Source of the DNA: Pomphorhynchus laevis
Lineage: Eukaryota > Acanthocephala > Palaeacanthocephala > Echinorhynchida > Pomphorhynchidae
NCBI GenBank assembly: GCA_012934845.2
Contig: WNNJ02002494.1
Coordinates: forward strand, 79,127 to 143,126
Direction of reading: 5' to 3'
DNA length: 64,000 bases
The translations under genes were made by a program, and so were the position numbers. Numbering within the stretch: position 1 is the first letter of the stretch; each line of letters starts with the position of its first letter. Below, one piece after another: positions 22,111 through 31,439 of the stretch. The notes under the pieces are model-generated. The model did not search any database. It was not told where the DNA came from and saw nothing but the letters and a program-made list of their open reading frames with translations.

Positions 22111-24294
22111 TCATTTATTGAATTGTTCATATGATTTTATTAGTTCGGGATCTGTTCGAGGAAACACATGCTCAGTTAGTGTTCTTGTAAAATGAATCCA
22201 TTTTACTGCATCACATTTTATGTTCTCTCGTAATGCAGAAAGAGCGGCTTCTTGGCAAACTGCAACAAGTTCTGCGCCTGAATATCCTTCAGTAGCAGAC
22301 GCGAGTCTGTCGATAATAATCTGTTTTTCCTCTTCAAGCTTAATTGATGCTAGATGTATACGTAGAATTTCAGCTCTGGTGCGAATGTCGGGCAATGGTA
22401 TATATATAAGACGATCAAATCTACCCGGTCTAAGAAGAGCGGGATCAATGACATTGGGACGATTTGTTGCCGCAATAATTATAATTGGATTTTCATTATT
22501 TACGGCAGACCTAACGTCAGAATCAATACCATCCATTTCAGTTAGTAGTTGAGTTAATACTCTGTCAGCGACACCTGAATCCGATCCACGACATGATCCA
22601 ATTGAATCGATTTCATCGAAAAATATTATGCATGGCCTAGCAGAACGAGCCTTGCTAAATATTTCTCTAACAGCACGCTCAGATTCTCCTACCCACTTTG
22701 AAAACAGTTCGGGACCCTTTATCGATAAAAAGTTAAGTTTTCCCTCAGACGCTAATGCTTTACAAATCAATGTCTTTGAGCATCCTGGTGGTCCATATAG
22801 GAGTATACCTTTCGGAGTTTTTACTGACATTCGACTCAAAGTAGCAGTATGTATAAATGGCCACATAACTACTTCAATAAGTTGCTGTTTGGCATCACGC
22901 ATTCCACCTATATCGTCCCATTTTACATCTGGAATTTCGCAAGGAATATGTTTAATGACTGATGGTCGCTCTTTTTGAGCTAGGCTAAGGAACATTCTCT
23001 CAATTGTAGGATATAAGGATGCACATTGTTTTACTTTATCAACAAGACCTGTGAGATCCGCATAGCTAAAACTTCTGGTTACATTTGCAATTTCAGTGCT
23101 TATTTCATTGTTAGCAAGCAAAGTACGAACCACATCAATTCGCTGATCCGCGTTTGGCAACTGTAATTCAATTTCGACAGAAAATCTGTTAAACCTACGT
23201 AAACATGGATCAATATTATATTTACTGTCACATGTGGCCAAAACACATTGATGATTGTCAAAGCAGTTTTTTAGTGATGACAACGATGTTTCGTTAATTG
23301 AGGATGAAATTGGATCGATGATTACAAGTATGTTTTTGTCGTCAGAGTCCATGGAAAAGTTATTGCCGGAATTGCGAATACATCGAATAGGCAGTGGTTG
23401 TAGACTGTTTTTGACAATATCACAAAGTATAGATTTACCGCATCCACTTGGCCCATACAATAGGATGGAACGAGATCTGTGATGGTCACCATTCATTAAT
23501 GGATCAATTAGCCACTTGCTTAAAGTATTTATATGTTGATCTAAATTAAAGACTTTATCATGCATGTAATGTATTTTATCTTTTAAAGATGTGCTCAAAT
23601 ACCACATGGATGATTTAAAATAAATGTCTGTCAATGACAGAGCTCTAAAAGCATTTTCAACTTCTTGCTCATTATCATCATCTACTGTCTTTTTGTACTG
23701 ATTAAACGACAAAGTCAATACCTTTCCAAGAAATTCAACTTCCAATCGACTATCTGCGTTTATATACACACAATTACGTATAATCCGATTTATGTATTTC
23801 TGAGCGAGGAAGGTATTATTAAGTGGAGATGAACAACGAGCAATCGAATATTTGCGTTCATTAATTATAGCGTCTTTACCGGGTTTTCGAAATTGTAGAA
23901 ATTTTAGATTTCGAGGCAAAATAGGGGCAATGGACACGACATCTGGTTTGACTGCTGATGATGTATGAACAGTAAATGCAACACTAAACTGATCAACGAT
24001 TACGATATCCCCAATACGCATATCTAATATTTTTAATACAGATGGATGTAAATCCAGGGCTGCTGATTTGCATTTTGATAGTTCTGTAAAAATTAGCTTT
24101 GCCCTAAAGAAACCGTCTGATTTCTTCACATAAACATCGGGATTATCATGTGAGCAGTATTGGCTACAAATATGATGATTACAAGCTTCACAGAATGTCC
24201 ATGTGGATCTATCTTTGCAAGTTGGCATGTTAAATTTTCTAAAATTATTGATTTCTTTTGCAACAAATATTTCAAAACATGCGCTACTAAACAC
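22111..24294 (-). CDS. AFG2A: AFG2/SPATA5-type AAA ATPase
   Basis: A 727-codon single-exon gene for a type II AAA ATPase. Members of this family release maturation factors from pre-60S ribosomal particles. A Cys/His-rich start (CEACNHHICSQYC, residues about 33-45) precedes an N-terminal domain. D1 keeps Walker A, GPSGCGKS (about 281-288), but the Walker B position reads ILVIIDPISSS, without the acidic DE pair, and the ATNRP block reads ATCDSK, so D1 is probably not a working ATPase. D2 is complete: GPPGCSKT (about 503-510), the pore segment GPELFSKWVGESE, Walker B IIFFDEID (about 563-570), and AATNRP with LLRPGRFDR. The GPPGCSKT form is typical of AFG2A rather than its paralogue. The first ATG at 24294 or an internal one at 24228 (MPTCKDRS) could be the start. 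The lack of introns beside a multi-exon neighbour leaves a retrocopy origin possible. Confidence 0.87.
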   Translation of the reverse strand: MFSSACFEIFVAKEINNFRKFNMPTCKDRSTWTFCEACNHHICSQYCSHDNPDVYVKKSDGFFRAKLIFTELSKCKSAALDLHPSVLKILDMRIGDIVIVDQFSVAFTVHTSSAVKPDVVSIAPILPRNLKFLQFRKPGKDAIINERKYSIARCSSPLNNTFLAQKYINRIIRNCVYINADSRLEVEFLGKVLTLSFNQYKKTVDDDNEQEVENAFRALSLTDIYFKSSMWYLSTSLKDKIHYMHDKVFNLDQHINTLSKWLIDPLMNGDHHRSRSILLYGPSGCGKSILCDIVKNSLQPLPIRCIRNSGNNFSMDSDDKNILVIIDPISSSINETSLSSLKNCFDNHQCVLATCDSKYNIDPCLRRFNRFSVEIELQLPNADQRIDVVRTLLANNEISTEIANVTRSFSYADLTGLVDKVKQCASLYPTIERMFLSLAQKERPSVIKHIPCEIPDVKWDDIGGMRDAKQQLIEVVMWPFIHTATLSRMSVKTPKGILLYGPPGCSKTLICKALASEGKLNFLSIKGPELFSKWVGESERAVREIFSKARSARPCIIFFDEIDSIGSCRGSDSGVADRVLTQLLTEMDGIDSDVRSAVNNENPIIIIAATNRPNVIDPALLRPGRFDRLIYIPLPDIRTRAEILRIHLASIKLEEEKQIIIDRLASATEGYSGAELVAVCQEAALSALRENIKCDAVKWIHFTRTLTEHVFPRTDPELIKSYEQFNK

Positions 24295-24334
24295 AAATTA
24301 AATACATATATTTCTTGAGCTTTATAATGCACAT

Positions 24335-25186
24335 GAATAGTACAGGTTTTTGAAATGAGCCTTTTAAATTCTGTATAATCCAAATGTATGTATGGCGGTC
24401 GTGAATAGTACAGGTTTTTGAAAGTAGCTATTGTGGATATACGTCCACTTACAAGTCCACTAAATTACAAATTAAAAGTTTTTAACAAATAAAAAATACA
24501 AATGTTGAACAAAATTACAAATTGTGCCTAACTGGTTTTTGAAGGTGGCTATTGCGGATATACATCCACTTACAAATCCGCTAAATTACAAATTAAAAGT
24601 TTTTAACAAATAAAAAATAACGAGAAACAAATGTATGAACAATATGGCGGTCGTGATAATCGAACACGATCGGGCCTTAAAGAATAGGTTTTTGAAAGTG
24701 TCTATTGTGGATATACATTTACTTACAAGTTTACTTAATTACAAATTAAAAGTGTTTAACAAATAAAAAAAATAACAAGAAACAAATGTATGAACAATAT
24801 GGCGGTCGTTATATTCGAAAACGGTTGTGTCTTAAAGTACAGGTTTTTGAAAGTGGCTATTGTGGATATACATCCACTTACAAATCCGCTAAATTACAAA
24901 TTAAAAGTTTTTACAGCAAATAAAAAATAACGAAAAACAAATGTATGATCAAAATGGCGGTCGTGATAATTGAACACGATTTGCATTAAAGGACAGGTTT
25001 TTGAAAGTAGCGATTGTGGATATACATCGACTTACAAGTCCACTTAATTACAAATTAAAAGTTTATAACAAATAAAAAATAACGAAAATCAAATGTATGA
25101 ACAATGTCAATAGGTTAATGCTGATGTGACATGGCGGTCGTGATAATCGAACACGATTGTGCCTTAAAGTACAGTTAATAACAATT
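24335..25186. repeat. ~155 bp tandem repeat array, left block
   Basis: The phrase 'caggtttttgaaagt' or near variants recurs near 24405, 24532, 24689, 24842 and 24998, usually 150-157 bp apart. Each is followed by 'tgtggatatacatccactta', 'caagtccactaaattacaaa', 'caaataaaaaataacg' and 'atggcggtcgtgataatcga'. The array starts almost at the 5' end of the AFG2-like gene. Its core, 'cttacaagtccac' beside a 'gtggatatacatccac' palindrome, resembles in reverse complement the 3' stem-loop of the CR1-like elements here ('gtggacttgtaag'). Confidence 0.88.
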
Positions 25187-25232
25187 AAAATAACAATTAA
25201 TAAGTTAGTCAGTTAATCCGTATTAAATGTAC
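25187..25232 (-). repeat. Terminal direct repeat, integrase side
   Basis: Contains 'aacaattaataagttagtca' and ends 'ttaaatgtactaca'. It differs from the copy at 30126-30172 at one or two positions. Beyond it lies the tandem array. Confidence 0.75.
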
Positions 25233-25454
25233 TACAGTCATCCCCTTGATAGAAATCCTTCAGATACTGTGGAGGTCTTCGTAGTCTTCTTGGTCGTTCG
25301 ATGTGATCGGTCCTCATTGACTCTTCGAGTAATGACAAGGTGTCACTATTGGTCGATGTGTTTTGTTCCTCCTCCGGTTCAGTTCTGTTTGGCTGATTTA
25401 CACGCTGATTAATGGTCGGGGAGTCATGTGGCGGTTGTGATACGTAGCACGGCT

Positions 25455-26240
25455 CTATGATCTCTGGCGTAGCTTGGCATTGTTTTCAGTACTTTGATTG
25501 ATACCCTCATCATCGATCTCGATTTCTGCCACAGGCCTTGGAGCAAAATCTCGTGTTGAAACTGTAGATATGTGCCCACTACTAAGTCTGACCACCGCAT
25601 AATTATGATTAGATTCCAGGAGTTCCGCGTGAGTTATATGCGGAATATATTTACCTCCGTCCCTGTGCATATGTCGGATAGGAATTGGTCCGGGTGATAA
25701 TAACCACGACAGTAATGACTTTCCCGTTGATAACCCTCGGTCGTATGCAAACAGTCGCTCGTGAGGAGTTGAGTTAGTAGCAGTGCATAGTAGAATCAGG
25801 AATGAATTGAGAACTTCTGGTAGCACAGTCTCCGATGATCCGATGGGCAACTTCGCATCAATCGTGGCCAACTGTACTGCACTCCAAATGGATCCATTTA
25901 AACGTTCACACTGTCAATTGCCTCTGGGATTGAATGCTGATATATTGGTTTTCGCAATATTTAATGTAGATGCAAACTGCTTGAATTCCCGCGACATAAA
26001 CGCACTTCCCCGGTCTGAATGGATCGATTTCTGTGTTTCAAACAGATAAAACAAGCACCTTAAGGATGACATCGCTAATTCAGTCGACGTATTTTGTCAG
26101 GGAAACACCCATGGAAAGTGTGAATATTCATCTATCACAGTCAGAATGTATTTATTCTCAGTGGAACTAGGTAATGGACCCTTGAAGTCAATTGACAATC
26201 GCTCAAACGGCTTTGTAGACTTTATTCATGTCGCTATCGG
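25455..26240 (-). pseudogene. Gypsy integrase core and C-terminus
   Basis: The catalytic core is legible across the minus strand. The first acidic residue lies in LSIDFKGPLP (about 26195-26165), the second in SIHSDRGSAF (about 26025-25995), and the glutamate in QCERLNGS (about 25915-25890), so the D,D,E triad is present. Stops interrupt it near 26105 and 25918. The final 138-codon frame (25455-25871) is the C-terminal part, with STPHERLFAYDR and then an acidic end. Confidence 0.85.
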
Positions 26241-26445
26241 GGGCGGTAAAATCTCGGTTTTACTAGCGCGCAAACTTGGCAATTTTCACAAACCACACGG
26301 ATTTCGTCTAGCGAGAATAGTAAATTTTTTACCTTTATATAATGCAGCATTCGCGTCTGCCCTGGATGACAAAGGTCTCTATGAAGTCTGACCAGCGAAT
26401 TCAATGGTTTTGCTATGTCTGAACAAGTCAAACGTGACAGATCAT
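26234..26445 (-). pseudogene. Gypsy integrase zinc-binding domain
   Basis: RLHRDLCHPGQTRMLHYIK (about 26383-26325) supplies the two histidines and CENCQVC (about 26292-26270) the cysteine pair of the HHCC domain of Ty3/gypsy integrases. It is in frame over 65 codons. Confidence 0.85.
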
Positions 26446-26459
26446 CAGCTGCCAGGTTT

Positions 26460-26860
26460 ATCTTCCTGGGCGGTAGATAATTTCGAATCGAACCTGCGAA
26501 AGTTCTAGTCTCCAGCGCTCTATCTTTTCATTCTTAATCCTACTTGAATGTGAAGACATCATAAACGACACCGATCGTTAATCTGTAATAATCTGGAACG
26601 GACGTCCCAAGATATAATGACGGCATTCCCGGATCGATTCAATGATAGCTAAAGCTTCTAATTCGATATGTCCGGATGTCGTTTCTCTGCTTTAGATAGT
26701 ACTCGTGAAAAGAACGCGAATGGTCGACCACGTTGACTGAGTGTTGCAGAAATTGCAATTTCTGACACATCCGTCTCGACTATGAAAGGCAGTTCTTCGC
26801 TTATGCTTGAACGACAAGTTACCAGGAGAGCCGATTTAATATCATTTAGGCTAGCCAATG
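26460..26860 (-). pseudogene. Gypsy RNase H domain
   Basis: FIVETDVSEIAISATLSQRG (about 26790-26730) and PFAFFSRVLSKAEKRH match the start of gypsy RNase H. After a frameshift ELEALAIIESIRECRHYILG and FQIITD-stop-RSVSFM follow (about 26665-26560), then RWRLELSQVRFEIIYRPG (about 26523-26470). One frameshift and two stops were seen. Confidence 0.85.
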
Positions 26861-26864
26861 CAGA

Positions 26865-27385
26865 TTAACTCAATGAAAAATATCGACATTCTGCAAATTT
26901 TCGAATTCTATCAGCAAAATGAGGTATCCATCGGCAATAATATGTTAAAAGTCCCAATAGATGTTGATGATCATGAATATCCAATATAGCTTTAAGCGGG
27001 ACAAGTGGAGCGATTCTGTTAGGATCGGGTTTTACTATGCATCCAGCTATGCGTTGACCCAGTACGCATATTGATTCGGATGCAAACGAGCTATTTGACT
27101 CATTCATGGTTATACTGTATGCATAAGCCACTTTCAAGAAACGTGGAAGATTGCAGTCGTGTTCTTGTCGATTTTTACCAACAACTATTACATCGTCTAA
27201 ATACGTAAAGACTCCTTGTACATGTTCGTGTTGTATTAAAGAATTAATCACGAGTTGGAACACGGCTACTCCATTGGTTAGGTCAACGGGAATTAGTTTA
27301 TATTGGTATAATCCACCTCCCTCTTCAAACGCCGTGTATTCTCGTTCTGATTGGAGAATTGGTATTTGGTTGTATGCGTTGTAAC
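26865..27385 (-). pseudogene. Gypsy RT, C-terminal half
   Basis: Reads YNAYNQIPILQSEREYTAFE (about 27382-27325), then YKLIPVDLTNGVAVFQLVI, and the catalytic FTYLDDVIVV (about 27215-27186) with the DD pair intact. The thumb and connection follow to 26865. The break with the N-terminal half is made by the 18S segment. Confidence 0.88.
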
Positions 27386-28515
27386 GGGTAACGGGGAATC
27401 AGGGTTCGATTCCGGAGAGAGAGCATGAGAAACGGCTGTCACATCCAAGGAAGGCAGCAGGCGCGCAAATTACCCAATCCCCGATCGGGGAGGTAGTGAC
27501 GAGAAGTAGCGATGCCGCAATCTTTTGATTCGGCAATTGAAATGAGAACAATGAAAGAATTTTATCGAGAATCTATTGGAGGGCAAGTTCTGGTGCCAGC
27601 AGCCGCGGTAATTCCAGCTCGAAAAGCGTATGTTAAAGTTGCTGCGGTTAAAACGCTCGTCGTTGGACATCAGGAAATGGTCCGTGGACGGCCTAGAGTC
27701 GCTACCACGGATTCACTCCTTTTTATGCCAGTTCATCGTTGATGCACTTTAGTGTGTGTCGCGGTAGAAGGTCAATGTCACTTTGAGAAAATTAGTGTGC
27801 TCAACGCAGGCTTTATGCTTGTATAATGCTGCATGGGATGACGGAATAGGGCCTCGGTTCCGTTTCGTTGGTTTACGAAAGCAGAGGTCATGATTAATCG
27901 GGACAGACGGGGGCATTCGTATTGCGGTGCTAGAAGTGAAATTCTGTGACCATCGCAAGACGGACAACTGCGAAAGCATTTGCCAAGAATGTTTTCATTA
28001 ATCAAGAACGAAAGTTAGAGGATCGAAGACGATTAGATACCGTCCTAGTTCTAACTGTAAACTATGCCGACTGGGGATTCGCCAGTGCAATTTAGCTTGG
28101 CGAGCACCCTCCGGGAAACCAAAGTGATTGGGTTCCGGGGGGAGTATGGTTGCAAAATCGAAACTTAAAGGAATTGACGGAGGGGCACACCAGAAGTGGA
28201 GCCTGCGGCTTAATTTGACTCAACGCGCGAAAGCTTACCCGGTCCGAACACCGTGAGGATTGACAGGTTGAAAGCTCTTTCTTGATCCGGTGGGTAGCGG
28301 TGCATGGCCGTTCGTAGTTGGTGAAGTGATTTGTCTGGTTTATTCCGATAACGAACGAGACTCTAGCCTACTAATTAGCGTAGCGATTGTTCGTCGTTAC
28401 AATGCTTCTTAGAGGGACAGGTGTTGCTTAAGCACACGAAGTAGAGCAATAACAGGTCTGTGATGCCCTCAGATGTTCGAGGCTGCACGCGCGCTACAAT
28501 GGAGGGCACAAAGCG
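27386..28515 (+). rRNA. Partial 18S rRNA sequence (pseudogene) inside the gypsy RT
   Basis: About 1.13 kb of plus-strand nuclear small-subunit rRNA, from the region reading 'taacggggaatcagggttcg' (near 27390) to 'cacgcgcgctacaatgg' (near 28485-28502). Universal landmarks are present: 'gtgccagcagccgcggtaat' (27593-27612), 'aaacttaaaggaattgacgg' (28161-28180) and the 'cagatgttcgaggctgcacg' region near 28470. The 5' and 3' ends of the gene are missing. Normally conserved sites are changed: 'ggggcacaccagaagtgg' has lost bases against the usual form, and 'gtgaaattctgtgaccatcg' departs from the usual 'gtgaaattcttggat'. It is therefore either a decayed copy or rRNA of a fast-evolving lineage. The window holds no adjacent 5.8S or 28S. 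Confidence 0.93.
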
Positions 28516-28517
28516 CA

Positions 28518-28823
28518 CTACGCATGTCGGAAGATATGCGGAATCGTAAATAGCCTTCGTGACTTGGATCGGAGATCATCTGTACGTGGTAACGGGTACG
28601 CGTCGAGCATTGTAACCTGGTTGATCGTTCGCGAATAATCGACTACCATTCCCCTTTTGCCTGTCGCGCTGGTAACAATGAACGCCTGAGCTCTCCACGG
28701 TGAATAGCTACCTTCGATAATGTCGTCACGAAGTAGTCTCTCTATTTCAGATCGTATGAAGGCATCTTGAGAAGGAGTACGGCGTATAGATTTTGTTTGA
28801 ATTGGATATATGTCCGTTGTCAA
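28518..28823 (-). pseudogene. Gypsy RT, N-terminal half
   Basis: A 101-codon frame with IYPIQTKSIRRTPSQ, then IERLLRDDIIEGSYSPWRAQ, and MVVDYSRTINQVTMLDAYPL followed by PRTDDL, the standard opening of a Ty3/gypsy RT. A frameshift occurs just after DDL; in the next frame IQVTKAIYDSAY continues the RT before the homology stops near 28540, at the 18S border. Confidence 0.87.
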
Positions 28824-29039
28824 ATGCTTAAATATAGAAATCGGTTAGATCTTCATAGCTTGTAAAGTTCTCACAGTGATCCCGGGTTTTTCTCCTCCAA
28901 ATTGGACTGTCACACTTGATAATCGTTCGAGAAACGGGTGACCCTAAATTATTTCCGGGCTGAGATCATCAACAATTAAACATTTGACATTGTCGTATTC
29001 ATTGCCGTTTAATTTGAACGAGATAAAACAGTATCTGTC

Positions 29040-29300
29040 CTAAATTCTTACAAATGAGGTTGATGCCATTTGCACGCGTTCGTGACCTTTGTGGATGGAT
29101 AACTTACACCGATTGGTCATTCGTGTAGAGATGAAATTATCACTGCTACATGTATCGATTAGCGCATAGGCGGTTAGGGATCCGATTCTTATTTTCGTAG
29201 TCGAACGAGATAATCCTGAAGTGATCGACGAGCATGTAATTTGAGCAATACTAGTAGTATTCAAAGTATACATTTTTCTTGGTCCAGTTGATCGGCACAC
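29040..29300 (-). pseudogene. Gypsy aspartic protease
   Basis: KIRIGSLTAYALIDTCSSDN (about 29195-29140) corresponds to the catalytic LIDTGSSDNF block of gypsy proteases, but the conserved glycine is a cysteine (DTC instead of DTG), which should abolish activity. The frame follows directly after the zinc knuckle. Confidence 0.8.
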
Positions 29301-30027
29301 CTTGGCAAAATGTCCTTTCTTTCGGCACTTTCTACATTCAGCCTCTCGAGCCGGACATTGAGTGATAGGATGTTGGCGGCCTCCGCAAAGAAACAGTTTT
29401 TGAGCACTGCATTCATTTCGCTATAGTTGGTGTTGTCGAGATCCGTGCTTTCACATGCAGCCACGTTAACTATGTCTGATGTATACAGGTTCACCGTCGA
29501 ATAATTATTTGCTTGGATTTCTGCCTGCTCCAGCGATCGAGCAGCTTCGAATGCCTCGTCCAACGTGAGGCGATGTCGTTCGAGCAATCTTTGCCGAATA
29601 CCTGGTGATCTCAATCCTCGAATATAGGAATCTCGTACATAAAGATCGTGATGCTCTTTAGCCTTACATCTTCAAACTCACATATCTTCCCCAGACACAA
29701 TAACCCCAGTACAAACTCATCTATTGTCTGTGAAGTGGATTGTCGACATGTCGATAATACGTGTCGTTGAAATATTATATTACGCAGCTTAACGATGAGT
29801 AATTCTAACCCTGAGAGCGCTTCGTCGAACGTTTGACATGACTAGATGAATCGGAACAATTCGCTTATGACCAGGTTTGTTAGCAAAGGTAATTTATGTT
29901 CATCCTGTAAATTTTTGATACTTGTCATGAACGAGATAAGGCGCTTCTTCCAATGTCGCTAATGAGTTTCAGCTTCGATTGTATCCTTAGTCAAATTGAG
30001 GACGTCTGGCTTGAGAAGCTTGTTCAT
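29290..30027 (-). pseudogene. Gypsy gag with CCHC zinc knuckle
   Basis: The gag ATG is at 30027 (MNKLLKPDVLNLTKDT). LRSPGIRQRLLERHRLTLDE (about 29620-29560) is the gag core, and, in another frame, CRKCRKKGHFAKVC (about 29335-29294) is a perfect CX2CX4HX4C knuckle. A stop lies in the N-terminal third, and a frameshift separates the core from the knuckle. Confidence 0.8.
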
Positions 30028-30125
30028 TGTACAACTTGAACAACCATCAATCGATTTTCCAACTTCAATGGTCTAATAAATTGTGATAAACCAACGGGGG
30101 CTTTATTAGACAATCTATAAAAAAA

Positions 30126-30172
30126 TAACAATTAATAAGTTAGTCAGTTAATCTGTATTAAATGTACTACAA
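30126..30172 (-). repeat. Terminal direct repeat, gag side
   Basis: Partner of 25187-25232. It lies about 100 bp upstream of the gag ATG, and the tandem array resumes immediately to its right. Confidence 0.75.
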
Positions 30173-30570
30173 TAATCGAACACGATTGTGCCTAAAAGTA
30201 CAGGTTTTTGAAAGTGCCTGTTGTGGATATACGTCCACTTACAAGTCCACTAAATTACAAATTAAAAGTTTTTACAACAAATAAAAAATAACGAAAAACA
30301 AATGTATGAACAAAATGGCGGCCGTGATAATCGAACATGATTGTGCCTTAAAGTACAGGTTTTTGAAAGTAGCTATTGTGAATATACATCGACTTACAAG
30401 TCCACTTAATTACAAATTAAAAGTTTTTAACAAATAAAAAATAACGAATAACAAATGTATGAACAAAATGGCGTTCGTGATAATCGAAAACGATTGTGCC
30501 TAAAAGTACTGGTTTTTGAAGGTGGCTATTGCGGATATACATCCACTTACAAATCCACTAAATTACAAAT
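30172..30570. repeat. ~155 bp tandem repeat array, right block
   Basis: Same unit as at 24335-25186, with 'caggtttttgaaagt'-type anchors near 30205, 30358 and 30512. The last unit is cut in the middle of 'aaattacaaatta' by the family B fragment that follows. Confidence 0.88.
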
Positions 30571-30579
30571 TATCTCTGC

Positions 30580-31095
30580 GTTATTTCCGTGTACACGTGG
30601 TGAGATGAATGAGCTTGAAAATTTCCTTCGTAGGTTGATGAGATCGTGCCATTCCCTCAGGAAATTGTCTTATAAGGACCTCTTGCGCAATATAGGAGTT
30701 CATTCAATCCGTACTAGTATAGTATGTCTTGATATTTTATGTTTTAAGGATATGTTATTCGAACGTGACGGATTCCCGATCGACTGTATTAAGCAAAGCC
30801 AGCGAACTACTAATCGAGGTAGCTCTCTTACTGTGAGGACCCTGCATAACGGCAAACTCAGAAGACTATATCATTTTTCTCATCGAGCGGTGAGGCTTTG
30901 GAACAAACTTCCAGATAATATCGTCAACATATCAAATAGAGTGCACTTCAAGAAAACGCTAATTACATGGCTTTGCACAGATTCTAATTTCAATATCCCG
31001 TTTCCGGATTAAAATTTTGTTGACATAAAATTAGTTTTACTGCGAGCAGACAAAACATCTGCACGGCTATAGATTTGCATGCTATAATAATAAAA
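30580..31095 (+). pseudogene. Family B retrotransposon, 3' end
   Basis: From about 30583 the frame 30455-31012 reads FPCTRGEMNELENFLRRLMR, then SIRTSIVCLDILCFKDML and SHRAVRLWNKLPDNI. This is closely similar to the end of the intact family B RT at 17.9 kb (FPCTRGELNDLENVLRRLTR and so on). The 3' tail contains 'cagacaaaac' and ends in 'taataataaaaataaattt' near 31095. It is a 5'-truncated copy that begins inside the tandem array; the part of the open frame before 30580 is repeat sequence. Confidence 0.88.
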
Positions 31096-31439
31096 ATAAA
31101 TTTAATTTAGATTTTAATTTTTATTCCAAATTATAAGTGTTAGAATAACAAAATAAAAAAAACAGAAATTGACGATGATGTTAAATTGAGGGGAAGTAAA
31201 ATTAAATTGTGATGGAAGAAAAACTCTCACACCCTCCCACAGTTAATATAGTGAAAAAGTATGGGAGAGTTTAAATGTGTGGTTGAATCAATTATCAAAG
31301 GAAAAAAGAGCGAAGACTGTTTAAAAGATGGAAATAAGGCAGTTGGGACTATGACTATCATCGAGAAGAAATGTCATATGATCGAAGATCTATGAAGGTG
31401 AGTCGGGATTCAGTAAGTGTAGGAAGATGAAGATAAGAA

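Larger units (their letters stand above)
25187..30172 (-). mobile_element. Ty3/gypsy LTR retrotransposon, interrupted by 18S rRNA sequence
   Basis: The complete gag-pol order reads on the minus strand: gag (30027 to about 29290), protease, RT, RNase H, integrase ending at 25455. All parts are broken by frameshifts or stops. A near-identical ~47 bp direct repeat marks both ends (25187-25232 and 30126-30172). In the element's sense it starts 'tgtagtacatttaatac', so it begins with TG as an LTR should. The element splits the ~155 bp tandem array. Without the 18S insert it would be only about 3.85 kb, with unusually short terminal repeats. Confidence 0.85.

Noticed and set aside
22220-22978. Plus-strand open frames within the AFG2-like gene
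   Set aside because: They are antisense shadows of a well-conserved coding sequence.
27470-28005. Open frames on both strands within the 18S rRNA segment
   Set aside because: rRNA sequence, not protein-coding.
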